Source of the DNA: Aquirickettsiella gammari | GTDB taxonomy: Bacteria > Pseudomonadota > Gammaproteobacteria > Diplorickettsiales > Diplorickettsiaceae | Assembly: GCA_963701065.1 (NCBI GenBank) | Contig: OY969558.1 | Location: 1,054,001-1,118,000 of the forward strand | Length of the DNA: 64,000 nucleotides | Reading direction: 5' to 3' | Part shown: one piece after another, positions 51,202 to 59,893 of the stretch | Numbering within the stretch: the first letter of the stretch is position 1 | Layout: the number at the start of each line of letters is the position of its first letter | Made by a program: the position numbers and the translations under genes | Notes under the pieces: model-generated | Databases searched by the model: none | What the model saw: the letters and a program-made list of their open reading frames with translations, nothing else | What the model was told of the DNA's origin: nothing

Positions 51202-51663
51202 TTAATAAGGTGGACTGGAAGACTCATGGTTTAATAACCACTTTTTAATGAATGATTTTTTCCCTTTGTAGCCACCTAAGCCTTGTTGGGCAACAACGCG
51301 GTGGCAGGGGATTAGGATCGGAATGGGATTAGTCCGACAAGCAGCACCAATAGCTCGAGCACTTGTGTGTAATTTTTTTGCAAGAGTCCCATAACTAATA
51401 GTTTTTTGTATGGGCAAATCGCTTAACGCATCCCAAACACGCTTTTGAAAAGGAGTTCCTTGAAGATAGTAAGGGATATTAAACTGAAAGCCTGAATTTT
51501 TAAAATATTGGTTTAACTCATTGACGATGAGTTTAGATATTTTTCCCTTAGGATCAATTAATTGCGTATGATCCGCTAAGAAATCTAGCCTAGAGAGTTG
51601 TTGCGCTACAGTACAAATTCCTAGTTTACCGATAGGGGTTTGGATAATAGCACTATAAAACAT
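51202..51663 (-). CDS. ogt: Methylated-DNA-protein-cysteine methyltransferase (Ogt)
   Basis: 153 residues from the ATG at 51663; the TTG two codons upstream is less likely. The active site is PILIPCHRVVAQQG (acceptor Cys in PCHR), and the DNA-binding helix FQKRVWDALSDLP plus the IGAACRTNP segment are present. It removes alkyl groups from O6-guanine in a suicide reaction. Single domain, so Ogt rather than Ada. Confidence 0.93.
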   Translation of the reverse strand: MFYSAIIQTPIGKLGICTVAQQLSRLDFLADHTQLIDPKGKISKLIVNELNQYFKNSGFQFNIPYYLQGTPFQKRVWDALSDLPIQKTISYGTLAKKLHTSARAIGAACRTNPIPILIPCHRVVAQQGLGGYKGKKSFIKKWLLNHESSSPPY

Positions 51664-51717
51664 ATACAAAGTTAAATTGTAAGCTTTACTGGAGTCATCT
51701 ATCTTAAGCTACTAGAG

Positions 51718-51769
51718 AAAAAAAGACGTCATCAACAATATCAAGAATAGCTTGAGATATCGTTGATGA
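51718..51769 (-). terminator. Terminator of the ffh-rpsP-rimM-trmD-rplS operon
   Basis: On the minus strand the 14-bp arms TCATCAACGATATC (51769-51756) and GATATTGTTGATGA (51742-51729) pair with one G-U wobble; seven T follow (51724-51718). It lies 28 bp after the rplS stop. Confidence 0.88.
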
Positions 51770-51796
51770 ATTCGGCCCTCTTTTTAGAGACTTAAG

Positions 51797-52207
51797 CTAA
51801 GATTCTTTACTAAGCGTTTCTTCTTCTTTTGCTAATACAGAAGTTTGTAGGGTTGTTGTTAATTTTTCTTTAATACGTGCTGCTTTACCGCGAAGGGCGC
51901 GTAAATGGTATAACTTTGCTTTACGGACATCACCACGGCGCTTTATTTCTATATCGGCTATTAAAGGGCTATAAAGTGCAAAGACGCGCTCTACTCCCTC
52001 GCCATGAGATATCTTTCTAACGGTAAAAGAAGAATTGAACTCACGATTGCGACGTGCAATGACTACGCCTTCAAAGGCTTGTAATCGCTCACGTGCACCT
52101 TCTTTGACCTTAATTTTTACGATGACGGTATCGCCAGCACGAAATTCAGGGACGTCCTTTTTCAATTGTACTTGTTCTTTTTCAATCATTTTTATGAGAT
52201 TGCTCAT
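51797..52207 (-). CDS. rplS: 50S ribosomal protein L19
   Basis: 136 residues from the ATG at 52207 (start MSNLIKMIEKEQ as in the family; GGAG 6 bp upstream). A TTG at 52219 is rejected. FRAGDTVIVKIKVKEGARERLQAFEGVVIARR is read in parts as the L19 core. The tail of about 20 residues beyond the usual end (LQTSVLAKEEETLS) is an extension of unknown role. Last gene of the operon. Confidence 0.97.
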   Translation of the reverse strand: MSNLIKMIEKEQVQLKKDVPEFRAGDTVIVKIKVKEGARERLQAFEGVVIARRNREFNSSFTVRKISHGEGVERVFALYSPLIADIEIKRRGDVRKAKLYHLRALRGKAARIKEKLTTTLQTSVLAKEEETLSKES

Positions 52208-52222
52208 CACCAACTCCAAATT

Positions 52223-52969
52223 TTATTCACTATTTTCACGGATGAATTCGGCCAATAATACCTGCTCTTGTTCGCTAAGTATACGCTTTTTTAATAAATC
52301 AGGGCGCCGTTGCCAGGTTCGTCCCAATGCTTCTTTCAAACGCCAGCGCGCAATAGCAGCATGATTACCCTGTTGTAAAACTTTAGGGACTTCGAGCCCA
52401 TTTATTATCGCAGGGTGGGTATAGTGAGGATAATCTAATAGGGAGGCGGTAAAGGAGTCTTGTACGGCAGAGTTTTCGTTCCCTAGCGCGCCTATTTGCA
52501 AGCGGGCTATCGCATCAATAAGGCACATTACCGCCAGTTCTCCACCGCTTAAGATAAAATCACCCACGGACCACTCTTCATCAATCTCAGTGTCAATGAG
52601 CCGCTGATCAATGCCTTCATAGCGGCCCGCGACTAAAATGAGTCCTTTACGCTGGCTTAATGCCTGAGCGGCTGCTTGATCGAAGCGTTTTCCCTGTGGA
52701 GATAGATAGCTAACGATAGGGGCGGGTTGATAAGCTTGTTGCTGTAATTTGGCTTGCTTTATCGCCGTTAATAGAGGTTTAAACTTCATGACCATCCCAG
52801 GCCCACCTCCATAGGGACGATCATCTACATTGCCATGCTTATCCTCACTAAAATCTCTGGGATTCAAATAGGATAATTTTATGAGGCCATTTTTTTGTGC
52901 GCGACCAGGGATACTGGTATTTAATGGGACAAACATCTCAGGAAATAGACTAATAACTTGGATATCCAT
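52223..52969 (-). CDS. trmD: tRNA (guanine-37-N1)-methyltransferase
   Basis: 248 residues, SPOUT trefoil-knot fold. RPYGGGPGMVMK (N-terminal), VAGRYEGIDQRLI and SVGDFILSGGELAVM (SAM-binding knot) are visible, with the interdomain linker Asp in DSFT. It makes m1G37 to prevent frameshifting. Its ATG overlaps the rimM stop (TAATG). Confidence 0.97.
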   Translation of the reverse strand: MDIQVISLFPEMFVPLNTSIPGRAQKNGLIKLSYLNPRDFSEDKHGNVDDRPYGGGPGMVMKFKPLLTAIKQAKLQQQAYQPAPIVSYLSPQGKRFDQAAAQALSQRKGLILVAGRYEGIDQRLIDTEIDEEWSVGDFILSGGELAVMCLIDAIARLQIGALGNENSAVQDSFTASLLDYPHYTHPAIINGLEVPKVLQQGNHAAIARWRLKEALGRTWQRRPDLLKKRILSEQEQVLLAEFIRENSE

Positions 52970-53484
52970 TAGAAATCAGGATCCCAATCTACTAACATGG
53001 TTTGATGTTCTAAATCGATAGATTTAATAGTCTTCTCTAATAGAAAGGGTATTAAATATCTTTTATGATCGGTGACAACTAGAACGTCATTAGCGCCAGT
53101 CGCAAAGATAGCTTGAATTATGCCGAGATAAACCTTTTCACAAGTATAGACTTTTAAGCCTTCTAAATCTGCCCAGTAATATTCTTTCTCAGCTAAAGGA
53201 GAGAATTTCTGACGCTCCACATAGATCATATGATTTGTAAAGAAACAGGCTGACTCAGGTGTGGTACAATTTTCAAGCTGTACTACCAAATGTTGACCGC
53301 AAAGACGATCGCCCGTTATCTCGGTGGGGGACGACAGAGGATGCTCCTTGCCAGGAGCCAGTAAATACCATGGACGATAATGAAGAATATTACTAGAAGG
53401 TTCTGTGTAAGAATTTACTTTGACCCATCCTTTGACGCCATAAGGTTTCCCAATACTCCCTACTAAAACCCATTTTTTTCTCAT
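52969..53484 (-). CDS. rimM: Ribosome maturation factor RimM
   Basis: 171 residues. N-terminal GSIGKPYGVKGWVKV is the RimM signature; the C-terminal PRC-barrel has YYWADLEGLKVY and IFATGANDVLVV. It helps the 30S head assemble and binds S19. It sits between rpsP and trmD as in most bacteria, but 232 bp after rpsP, which is unusually far. Confidence 0.95.
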   Translation of the reverse strand: MRKKWVLVGSIGKPYGVKGWVKVNSYTEPSSNILHYRPWYLLAPGKEHPLSSPTEITGDRLCGQHLVVQLENCTTPESACFFTNHMIYVERQKFSPLAEKEYYWADLEGLKVYTCEKVYLGIIQAIFATGANDVLVVTDHKRYLIPFLLEKTIKSIDLEHQTMLVDWDPDF

Positions 53485-53529
53485 TTGAACCCCTCTAGAG
53501 CACAGCTGTTCTTTTTAAAATTAACGTTA

Positions 53530-53551
53530 TTACCCATCCACGGATGGGTAA
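53530..53551. repeat. Perfect 10-bp inverted repeat in the rpsP-rimM gap
   Basis: Arms TTACCCATCC (53530-53539) and GGATGGGTAA (53542-53551) with a 2-nt loop (AC). A weaker dyad (CACCCATTAA / TTAATGGTG, 53593-53618) lies 40 bp away. Neither has a T-run for termination on the minus strand. Confidence 0.55.
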
Positions 53552-53716
53552 CTGTGCTTTATTGCTTTGTATAAGCGCATTGTTTAGGGTTTCACCCATT
53601 AATGTGTCTTTAATGGTGTAATTTAAATGAAAATAACACAAATGAAAGCTCTTTAAGCAACTCATAAGTTCACAAGAAAGGGATTAGAGGAGGGGGGAAG
53701 TAGCAAAGAGACGGTT

Positions 53717-54007
53717 TTATGCCGCCGCTGCCACATCTGTAGGCTCTTTAGACTTGTTAATTTCTTTGTTAGCTTTTTTAATGAGGCTTAGGATCTGCTT
53801 TGAGGTTTGGGCGCCTCGAGCTATCCAGTAAGCAACCCTATCAGTGGCGATTTGCAAAGATACTTCTTTACCTTCTTCAGCAGAAGGATTACAAAAACCT
53901 AAACGTTCAATATAGCGCCCGTCACGGGGATTTCGGCTATCTGTGACAATGATATGATAAAAGGCGCGTTTCTTACGGCCTTTGCGTGCCAAACGAATGG
54001 TGACCAT
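53717..54007 (-). CDS. rpsP: 30S ribosomal protein S16
   Basis: 96 residues. MVTIRLARKGRKKRAFYHIIV and DGRYIERLGFCNP (both read in parts) are S16 signatures, with VAYWIARGAQTSKQI after. A short Lys/Ala-rich tail follows. Second gene of the operon, 161 bp after ffh. Confidence 0.98.
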   Translation of the reverse strand: MVTIRLARKGRKKRAFYHIIVTDSRNPRDGRYIERLGFCNPSAEEGKEVSLQIATDRVAYWIARGAQTSKQILSLIKKANKEINKSKEPTDVAAAA

Positions 54008-54168
54008 GAATAAATATTCCTCTCTTTTTTACTCGCCATTTAAACGCTCAATCGGGTAGTTTATACCGAAAACGAATATATACATCGAGCGTATTCTATA
54101 TTAAAACCTGCTCGGATTCTACGCAGATTTTATTAATTTGGGAAGGGGTTTTATTAGATTCTTATCCA

Positions 54169-55524
54169 TTATCGAGGATAGTGATTTTGTAGGCCCTGTA
54201 GAAGTTTATGCATAGACCCAGGCTTAGAGAAACGCTTCATCATTTTTTGCATTTGATTAAACTGTTTTAATAGCCGGTTTACATCTTGAATTTGTGTGCC
54301 CGAACCAGTAGCAATACGTCGTTTTCGTGACCCTTGGATTAGATCTGGAAAATGTCGTTCTTTTACTGTCATAGAAGATATAATCGCTTGCATTTGACGT
54401 GTTAACTTCTCATTAAGGGTGCTTTTAGCGCTGGTCAATAAAGCGGTATTGTTACCGACAGGCAGTTTATCTAACAGTTGTTTCATTCCTCCCATTTCAT
54501 CCATTTGCTTAAGTTGATTTAAGAAATCCTCGAGATCAAATTTTTTCCCTTTTTGAAGTTTTTGATTCAATTTTTGCGCGGCTTTTTGATCAGTATGGCG
54601 TTGTACCTCTTCAACCAGTGAAAGGACATCCCCCATCCCGAGAATACGAGAAGCAATTCTATCAGGATAAAAGGGCTCAAGCGCAGTGACTTTTTCGCCT
54701 GTTCCTATAAATTTAATAGGTTTACCTAAAGTAAATTTCACTGACAAGGCAGCACCGCCACGTGCATCCCCATCGAGTTTGCTGAGTATGATACCCGTTA
54801 GAGGGATAGCTTCATTGAAGCCTCGCGCTGTTTTTACGGCATCTTGTCCCATCATGCTATCAAGAACAAATAGAGTTTCTATGGGCTTGCTTACAGTATG
54901 GATTGTACGAATCTCATCCATCATAGGGACATCAACATGTAAACGACCTGCGGTATCGATAATGACAATATCTATCCCTTTATTTCGGGCAGCTTGGATA
55001 GCAGTTTGCACGATATAGGTCGGTGTTTGAGTGTTATTACTTGCATGAAATAAGGTATTTATACTTTCAGCTAAGCTTTCAAGTTGTAAAATAGCAGCGG
55101 GGCGATGGATATCGGTACTTGTTACTAAAACGGATTTATTTTTTTGTGTTTTTAACCAATAGGCTAGTTTCGCAACAGTGGTTGTTTTTCCTGAACCTTG
55201 TAAGCCGGCTACTATAATTACAGCGGGAGATTGGGAGTGAAGATTTAATTCTGATAAATTTTCACCCATTATTTGCGCTAAGGCATCACTGACAATTTTT
55301 ATAAAGGCTTGACCAGGTGTTAAACTTGTTTTGACCTCTTGGCCAAGTGCGCTCTGCCGTATTTGCTCGACAATAGTTTTGACAACGGGATAGGCAACAT
55401 CGGCTTCAATTAAGGCCTTTTTCACTTCACGTAAGCTTTCTTTGATATTGTTTTCGCTTAAACGACCTTGCCCACGAATATTTCTAAAAGATTGTGTTAA
55501 GCGTGCAGTTAAGTTATCAAACAT
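54169..55524 (-). CDS. ffh: Signal recognition particle protein Ffh
   Basis: 451 residues. N domain; NG GTPase with GLQGSGKTTTVAKLA (G1), TSTDIHRPAAILQLE, DTAGRLHVD and SKLDGDARGGAALS; M domain rich in Met with RIATGSGTQIQDVNRLLKQF for 4.5S RNA binding. It targets inner-membrane proteins. First gene of the ffh-rplS operon, divergent from the YpjD-like gene. Confidence 0.98.
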   Translation of the reverse strand: MFDNLTARLTQSFRNIRGQGRLSENNIKESLREVKKALIEADVAYPVVKTIVEQIRQSALGQEVKTSLTPGQAFIKIVSDALAQIMGENLSELNLHSQSPAVIIVAGLQGSGKTTTVAKLAYWLKTQKNKSVLVTSTDIHRPAAILQLESLAESINTLFHASNNTQTPTYIVQTAIQAARNKGIDIVIIDTAGRLHVDVPMMDEIRTIHTVSKPIETLFVLDSMMGQDAVKTARGFNEAIPLTGIILSKLDGDARGGAALSVKFTLGKPIKFIGTGEKVTALEPFYPDRIASRILGMGDVLSLVEEVQRHTDQKAAQKLNQKLQKGKKFDLEDFLNQLKQMDEMGGMKQLLDKLPVGNNTALLTSAKSTLNEKLTRQMQAIISSMTVKERHFPDLIQGSRKRRIATGSGTQIQDVNRLLKQFNQMQKMMKRFSKPGSMHKLLQGLQNHYPR

Positions 55525-55689
55525 GGTTTATAGTGATCCTGAATTTACCAGTAATTTTATGAGGCTAACACTAAATTTTAGCTTTTGGGGTAGTGTAGGG
55601 CCAGTAATAGGTTTTAAAATGGGCATGATGAATGACCTAAAAAATTCTGTTATTGTAGCAGCTTAGCTGAGGGGTAAGCGAATTTCATT

Positions 55690-56127
55690 ATGGTGTCCTA
55701 TACTGATTTTATTCATATTTTTCTTTCAACGCTAGCGCTGATTGTTTTGTGCAGCGCAGCGCTTCAGGCATTGTTATTAGCTAGCCAAGAGTGGATACTC
55801 AAGCATAAACAAGCTATCGGATTTATTCAATATTTTCCGCCTCTGGAAGTGATGGAAACTTACTTGTTTGCCTTAATTTCGATAGCTATAGTTTTACTGA
55901 CACTACTTTTAACAACGAGTTTGATTTTATTTCATCCTATTTCTGAACAAAGTTTATGGCAAAAAACATTTTTATCGCTGTTAGCTTGGGGCGTATTTTT
56001 AATGTTATTAATTGGTAGGAGTTATTTTGGCTGGCGTGGAAAAATTGTAATTAGCTGGACGCTAATTGGTACTGGTTTAATTGCAATGGTTTATTTAGGA
56101 GCCGTTTTTTTCGTGCCGACTCTTTAA
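55690..56127 (+). CDS. ypjD: YpjD (CcsA-like) inner-membrane protein, N-terminal half missing
   Basis: 145 residues with four helices. The sequence IHIFLSTLALIVLCSAALQA and the later FPPLEVMETYLFA, LAWGVFLMLLIGRSYFGWRG align with the C-terminal half of YpjD, the CcsA-like protein usually found between ffh and corB in gammaproteobacteria (about 260 residues). The 165 bp before it cannot encode the missing half, so this is a reduced form and not a frameshift. RBS weak. It is 17 bp before the corB GTG. Confidence 0.7.
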   Translation: MVSYTDFIHIFLSTLALIVLCSAALQALLLASQEWILKHKQAIGFIQYFPPLEVMETYLFALISIAIVLLTLLLTTSLILFHPISEQSLWQKTFLSLLAWGVFLMLLIGRSYFGWRGKIVISWTLIGTGLIAMVYLGAVFFVPTL

Positions 56128-56144
56128 GGATGAGACTTTAGCGC

Positions 56145-57419
56145 GTGCATTATTCACTTTCATTTCTTGTTGGATTATTAATTTTCTTGTTGCTTGCTGC
56201 TGTCTTTTTTTCATTGGCAGAGGCTTCCATGTTATCTATTAATCGATATCGTTTACGCCACTTAGCTCGGCATAATGACTTGCTTGCTAAGCGCGTGCAA
56301 GACCTACTAAAACGTCCCGACCGCTTACTGGGCGTTATCCTCTTATGCGGAACCTTCGCTGATATTCTAGCTTCTGCGGTGGTCACCTTGATCGCACTTC
56401 ATCATTTTACAACAATAGGTGTTTTTTTCTCAACCTTAGCACTTACCTTTACGGTATTGATTTTTTGTGAAGTAGCTCCGAAAACTTTAGCCACATTATA
56501 TCCTCAGCCAATTGCATTTTTTGCAGTTTGGCCACTTATTGTTTTATTACGTATTTTATATCCAATAGTTTGGTTAACCAACTTGATGGCGAATACTAGT
56601 TTGCGTTTATTTGGTGTAAAAATTCCAAGATTGACTGTTGAGCAGTTATCCCGTGAGGAGCTAGTGAGCTTATTACGTGAAAGTACCCGCCATCGATCTA
56701 ATGATTATCAGAGTATGTTACTGAAGGTTTTAGAATTGGGGAAGGTCACCGTAGAAGATATCATGGTTCCCCGACAAGAAATTATTGGTATTGATATCAA
56801 TGAGCCCTGGCATGTTATTTTAAAACAGTTAATTAAGAGTGAGTACACACGATTACCTATTTACCGGGGATCTATTGATGAAATAATAGGGATTTTACAC
56901 TTTAGAAAGGTTTTAAATAGTTTAAGTAAACAGCAGTTAAGTAAAGAAGTATTGTTGCAAGCAGCAGAAGATGTGCATTTTATTCCCGAAGCAACGGCAT
57001 TAAATAGTCAATTGTTAAATTTTCGCCGTGAGAAGCATAGGATTGGTTTAGTTGTGAATGAATACGGTGAAATTCAAGGACTGATTACACTAGAAGATAT
57101 ATTAGAAGAAATTGTTGGTGAATTTACCACCGATATGGCACTCATACGACGCACTATTTCACGGCAAGTGGATGGTAGTTATTTGGTTGATGGCGGGATG
57201 TCATTAAGAGATTTAAATCGTCAATTAAATTTGAATCTACCTTTACGAGGTCCTAAAACCTTAAGTGGATTAATCATCGAGTATCTTGAAGTTATTCCCA
57301 AAGTAGGCACTGTATTTAAGTTTGAGAATAAAACTATGGAAGTTATTGCCATTAAAAATAATATGATTAAAAAGGTAAAGATTTTTCCCAACTCATCTGC
57401 TTTACCTATTGCGTCTTAA
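56145..57419 (+). CDS. corB: CorB/YfjD-type CNNM membrane protein with CBS pair
   Basis: 424 residues from a GTG. CNNM/DUF21 domain of four helices (FFSLAEASMLSINRYRLRHL), two CBS repeats (MVPRQEIIGIDI and GLVVNEYGEIQGLITLEDILE), and a CorC_HlyC C-terminal domain (SYLVDGGMSLRDLN). Related proteins act in Mg2+ or Co2+ homeostasis. It follows ypjD as in E. coli. Confidence 0.92.
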   Translation: MHYSLSFLVGLLIFLLLAAVFFSLAEASMLSINRYRLRHLARHNDLLAKRVQDLLKRPDRLLGVILLCGTFADILASAVVTLIALHHFTTIGVFFSTLALTFTVLIFCEVAPKTLATLYPQPIAFFAVWPLIVLLRILYPIVWLTNLMANTSLRLFGVKIPRLTVEQLSREELVSLLRESTRHRSNDYQSMLLKVLELGKVTVEDIMVPRQEIIGIDINEPWHVILKQLIKSEYTRLPIYRGSIDEIIGILHFRKVLNSLSKQQLSKEVLLQAAEDVHFIPEATALNSQLLNFRREKHRIGLVVNEYGEIQGLITLEDILEEIVGEFTTDMALIRRTISRQVDGSYLVDGGMSLRDLNRQLNLNLPLRGPKTLSGLIIEYLEVIPKVGTVFKFENKTMEVIAIKNNMIKKVKIFPNSSALPIAS

Positions 57420-57440
57420 ATTTAATTTTTTGCATTAAAA

Positions 57441-57486
57441 TAGCAACTATTTATTTTTTGGAAAAAAAATAAATAGTTGCTATACT
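57441..57486 (+). promoter_or_regulatory. Promoter inside a 19-bp dyad, upstream of a small orphan gene
   Basis: Perfect inverted repeat: TAGCAACTATTTATTTTTT (57441-57459), loop GGAA, and the complementary arm ending TTGCTA at 57482. -35 TTGGAA (57458-57463), 17-bp spacer, -10 TATACT (57481-57486) fall on its centre and right arm. The dyad may be an operator, or a terminator for corB, or both. Confidence 0.55.
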
Positions 57487-57530
57487 TACACGGATATTTT
57501 ATTTATTTAATTTTTAGTAAGGTTATAAAA

Positions 57531-57764
57531 ATGCGTGTTTATGGACGAAGTTTGAAGATGAATGGTGATCGTGGAGCTAGCTCGGATTTAATTAATCCTG
57601 CGAGGAAGATGTATATTCATAAAAAAAATAGAGAAAATTTATCAGATGAAAAAAATCAAGAGACCCCCTCTGTCGGGGTTGAGCCAAGTTTTTTTAAACC
57701 CGAGGAAAAAAAATCTGAAGATTTAGGAAATCTTCCATCTACTTCGCCCGCGCCAGCGGCTTGA
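57531..57764 (+). CDS. Orphan small hydrophilic protein
   Basis: 77 residues from the ATG at 57531 (AAGG 8 bp upstream). A reading from 57477 would begin in the leader and is rejected. Basic N-terminal half (RVYGRSLKMNGDRG, RKMYIHKKNRE), Pro/Ser/Ala-rich acidic C-terminal part. Not recognised, no membrane segment. It has its own promoter and a long inverted repeat, so it is likely expressed. A weak resemblance to the ORF at 47960-48193 is noted. Confidence 0.55.
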   Translation: MRVYGRSLKMNGDRGASSDLINPARKMYIHKKNRENLSDEKNQETPSVGVEPSFFKPEEKKSEDLGNLPSTSPAPAA

Positions 57765-57777
57765 TGAATTCTAAGAT

Positions 57778-58518
57778 TTAAAAATTTGGATTTATCCAAA
57801 TGAAACTAAGCATACGTCCCGTCACGTGGTCTCTGCGATAAGAAAAGAATCGTTTTTGGTCGGTGTAAGTGCAGTATTCTCCACCATAAACAGTATTTAT
57901 TTCTAGTTTATGTAGGCGCTGTTTTGCAAGTTTATATAGATTAGCTTGCCACTTATTACGACCGATATAATGAAAAGCGGTTTGAGCGGCATGATCCTTC
58001 TCTATGAAGGCCTGAACGACATCTTCGCCTACGACAAAAGCTTGAGGGCCAATGGCGGGACCTAGCCAGACTAATAAATCCCTAGGAGGGCATCCTAAAG
58101 CCAGGATGGCATTCTCTATGATACCATTGTTCAAACCTTTCCAACCCGCATGAACAGCGGCTATACAATAACTAGAGACGCTACAAATCAACAAAGGTAG
58201 ACAATCTGCAGTTTGTATGGCGCAGACTGTGTGCTCTTTTTTTGAATAAATTGCATCAGCGGCAAGTATATTTGTCGGATGATCGGCGGAAATAACGATA
58301 TTCCCATGTACTTGTTCTAGCCAGAGCAGTTGTTTTTTCAAGCCCAGTGAGCTTTGTAGGAGCTGGCGATTTTTCATGACGCAATTTGGATCATCCCCGA
58401 CATGTAGACCTATATTTAAGCTGTCAAAAGGGGCTTGACTAAATCCTCCGTATCGGGTCGTTGTATAGGCTTTGATCCAGTGAGGAGCAGGCCAATGGGG
58501 GATAATTAGGTCAAGCAT
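57778..58518 (-). CDS. pgeF: Peptidoglycan editing factor PgeF (multicopper-oxidase-like, YfiH)
   Basis: 246 residues. TTRYGGFSQAPFDSLNIGLHVGDD, read in parts, is the family start; the zinc-site residues are in ADCLPLLI and AAVHAGWKGL, and WLGPAIGPQAFVVG follows. PgeF removes L-Ser-containing peptides from muropeptides, although older names are laccase and polyphenol oxidase. Its start overlaps rluD by 8 bp, the usual arrangement. Confidence 0.94.
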   Translation of the reverse strand: MLDLIIPHWPAPHWIKAYTTTRYGGFSQAPFDSLNIGLHVGDDPNCVMKNRQLLQSSLGLKKQLLWLEQVHGNIVISADHPTNILAADAIYSKKEHTVCAIQTADCLPLLICSVSSYCIAAVHAGWKGLNNGIIENAILALGCPPRDLLVWLGPAIGPQAFVVGEDVVQAFIEKDHAAQTAFHYIGRNKWQANLYKLAKQRLHKLEINTVYGGEYCTYTDQKRFFSYRRDHVTGRMLSFIWINPNF

Positions 58519-59485
58519 GGCCGAGCTTATCCTTACGCAGGCAATGAATTAATGTTTGCATATCTTCAGGTAATGGGCTTTCCCACTCCATGGCTTGCAA
58601 GGTAACAGGATGTACAATACCTAAGCATTGGGCATGTAAAGCTTGTCGAGGAAATTGGCGTAAACAACTTATTAGATATTCACTGGCCTTTTTAGGTAAA
58701 TGAAACTGACTCGCATAGGTTTTGTCGCCTACTAAAGCATGATGGATATGGGCCATATGCACACGAATTTGATGGGTACGGCCAGTTTCTAATTTTACTT
58801 TAATGAGCGTGTGATGAGCAAATCGCTCGATGACCCGATAATGCGATACGGCTTGTTTTCCACTTAATAAGTGAGTGACCGCCATTTTTTTTCTAAGTCT
58901 AGGATGACGACCGATAGGCGCATTAATAGTCCCCCCAGCAATTAATAAACCCTGAATAACAGCGATATACTCACGTTTCATGGTTCGTGCTTGTAATTGT
59001 TGAACTAATTTTGTATGTGCATTGATGGTTTTAGGAATTATTAATAGGCCGGAAGTATTTTTGTCTAAACGATGTATGATTCCAGCACGGGGCAGATTTT
59101 TGAGTTCAGGTAAATAATGTAATAAAGCATTAACCAGGGTTTTATCCGTATTTCCTACGGCCGGATGAACAACTAAACCGGCTGGCTTGTTAACGACAAG
59201 CAGTTCCTCATCTTCATATATAATATCAAGCGGGAGCTCTTGTGCTTCCCAACTCACTTCTTTTTTCAGACTAGCTAGAATAGTAATTTTAGCACCTGCT
59301 TTAATTTTATCCCGAGGGCGCTTGAGTTCATTATCAACCCAGACTTGTTGATGGCGGATCCAATATTGTAAGCGGGTACGGGAGTAAGCTGGAAATAACT
59401 GCCCCAAAATTTGATCAAGACGTTTTTCTGCTAAATGTTCTGGGACTATAGCCTGACAATTAATTACTTGAGCTGTGTTTTTCAT
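58511..59485 (-). CDS. rluD: 23S rRNA pseudouridine synthase RluD
   Basis: 324 residues. S4 domain (LDQILGQLFPAYSRTRLQYWI) and RluA catalytic region IIHRLDKNTSGLLII plus GRTHQIRVHMAHIHHALVGD. It makes pseudouridines 1911, 1915 and 1917 in helix 69. RluD is chosen over RluC by its adjacency to pgeF and by facing bamD, as in E. coli. Confidence 0.94.
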   Translation of the reverse strand: MKNTAQVINCQAIVPEHLAEKRLDQILGQLFPAYSRTRLQYWIRHQQVWVDNELKRPRDKIKAGAKITILASLKKEVSWEAQELPLDIIYEDEELLVVNKPAGLVVHPAVGNTDKTLVNALLHYLPELKNLPRAGIIHRLDKNTSGLLIIPKTINAHTKLVQQLQARTMKREYIAVIQGLLIAGGTINAPIGRHPRLRKKMAVTHLLSGKQAVSHYRVIERFAHHTLIKVKLETGRTHQIRVHMAHIHHALVGDKTYASQFHLPKKASEYLISCLRQFPRQALHAQCLGIVHPVTLQAMEWESPLPEDMQTLIHCLRKDKLGHA

Positions 59486-59551
59486 AGAATATCGCTATAA
59501 TGCTGACGGGAGCGATGCCTTTTTATTATGACTTAATAGAGGATACTATCT

Positions 59552-59767
59552 ATGTTTAATGTAGCAAGCAATCTCGAATCCAATGAACGCTTTTCACGTT
59601 TAGTAATTGGTGTCATTTTGTTGATTGGTGTGTTACTGGGCCTTGGTAAATTATTTGCGTTTTTAGTGGGTGTTATTCTCATTATTGAAGCAATCATAGG
59701 CTGGTGTGGAATTCCTATTTTAGCTGAACGATTTAAGCTGAATGAGATTTTTCGTAAGAAAGATTAA
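59552..59767 (+). CDS. Small DUF2892 inner-membrane protein
   Basis: 71 residues. The sequence NVASNLESNERFSRLVIGVI matches the DUF2892 (YgaP transmembrane) family, with two helices (RLVIGVILLIGVLLG and KLFAFLVGVILIIEAIIGW) and the conserved W-C-G-I-P. Function unknown. It stands between rluD and bamD, which are normally direct divergent neighbours, so it is an insertion relative to E. coli. RBS GAGG at about 59539. Confidence 0.85.
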   Translation: MFNVASNLESNERFSRLVIGVILLIGVLLGLGKLFAFLVGVILIIEAIIGWCGIPILAERFKLNEIFRKKD

Positions 59768-59893
59768 AGACCTTTGCGAGTCAAATTAATAATAATAAAT
59801 TAATTTGACTTCTTGGGCATTAAATAAAAGAATAGACGGTCGTTTCGCTTATTCCTTCCTTCACTTTAAAAAAGGGAATAAAGCATAGCTTTA

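Noticed and set aside
55442..55666. 74-codon plus-strand frame across the ffh start
   Set aside because: Overlaps ffh antisense. It was considered as the missing YpjD N-terminal half, but the residues do not resemble YpjD and it is in a separate frame.
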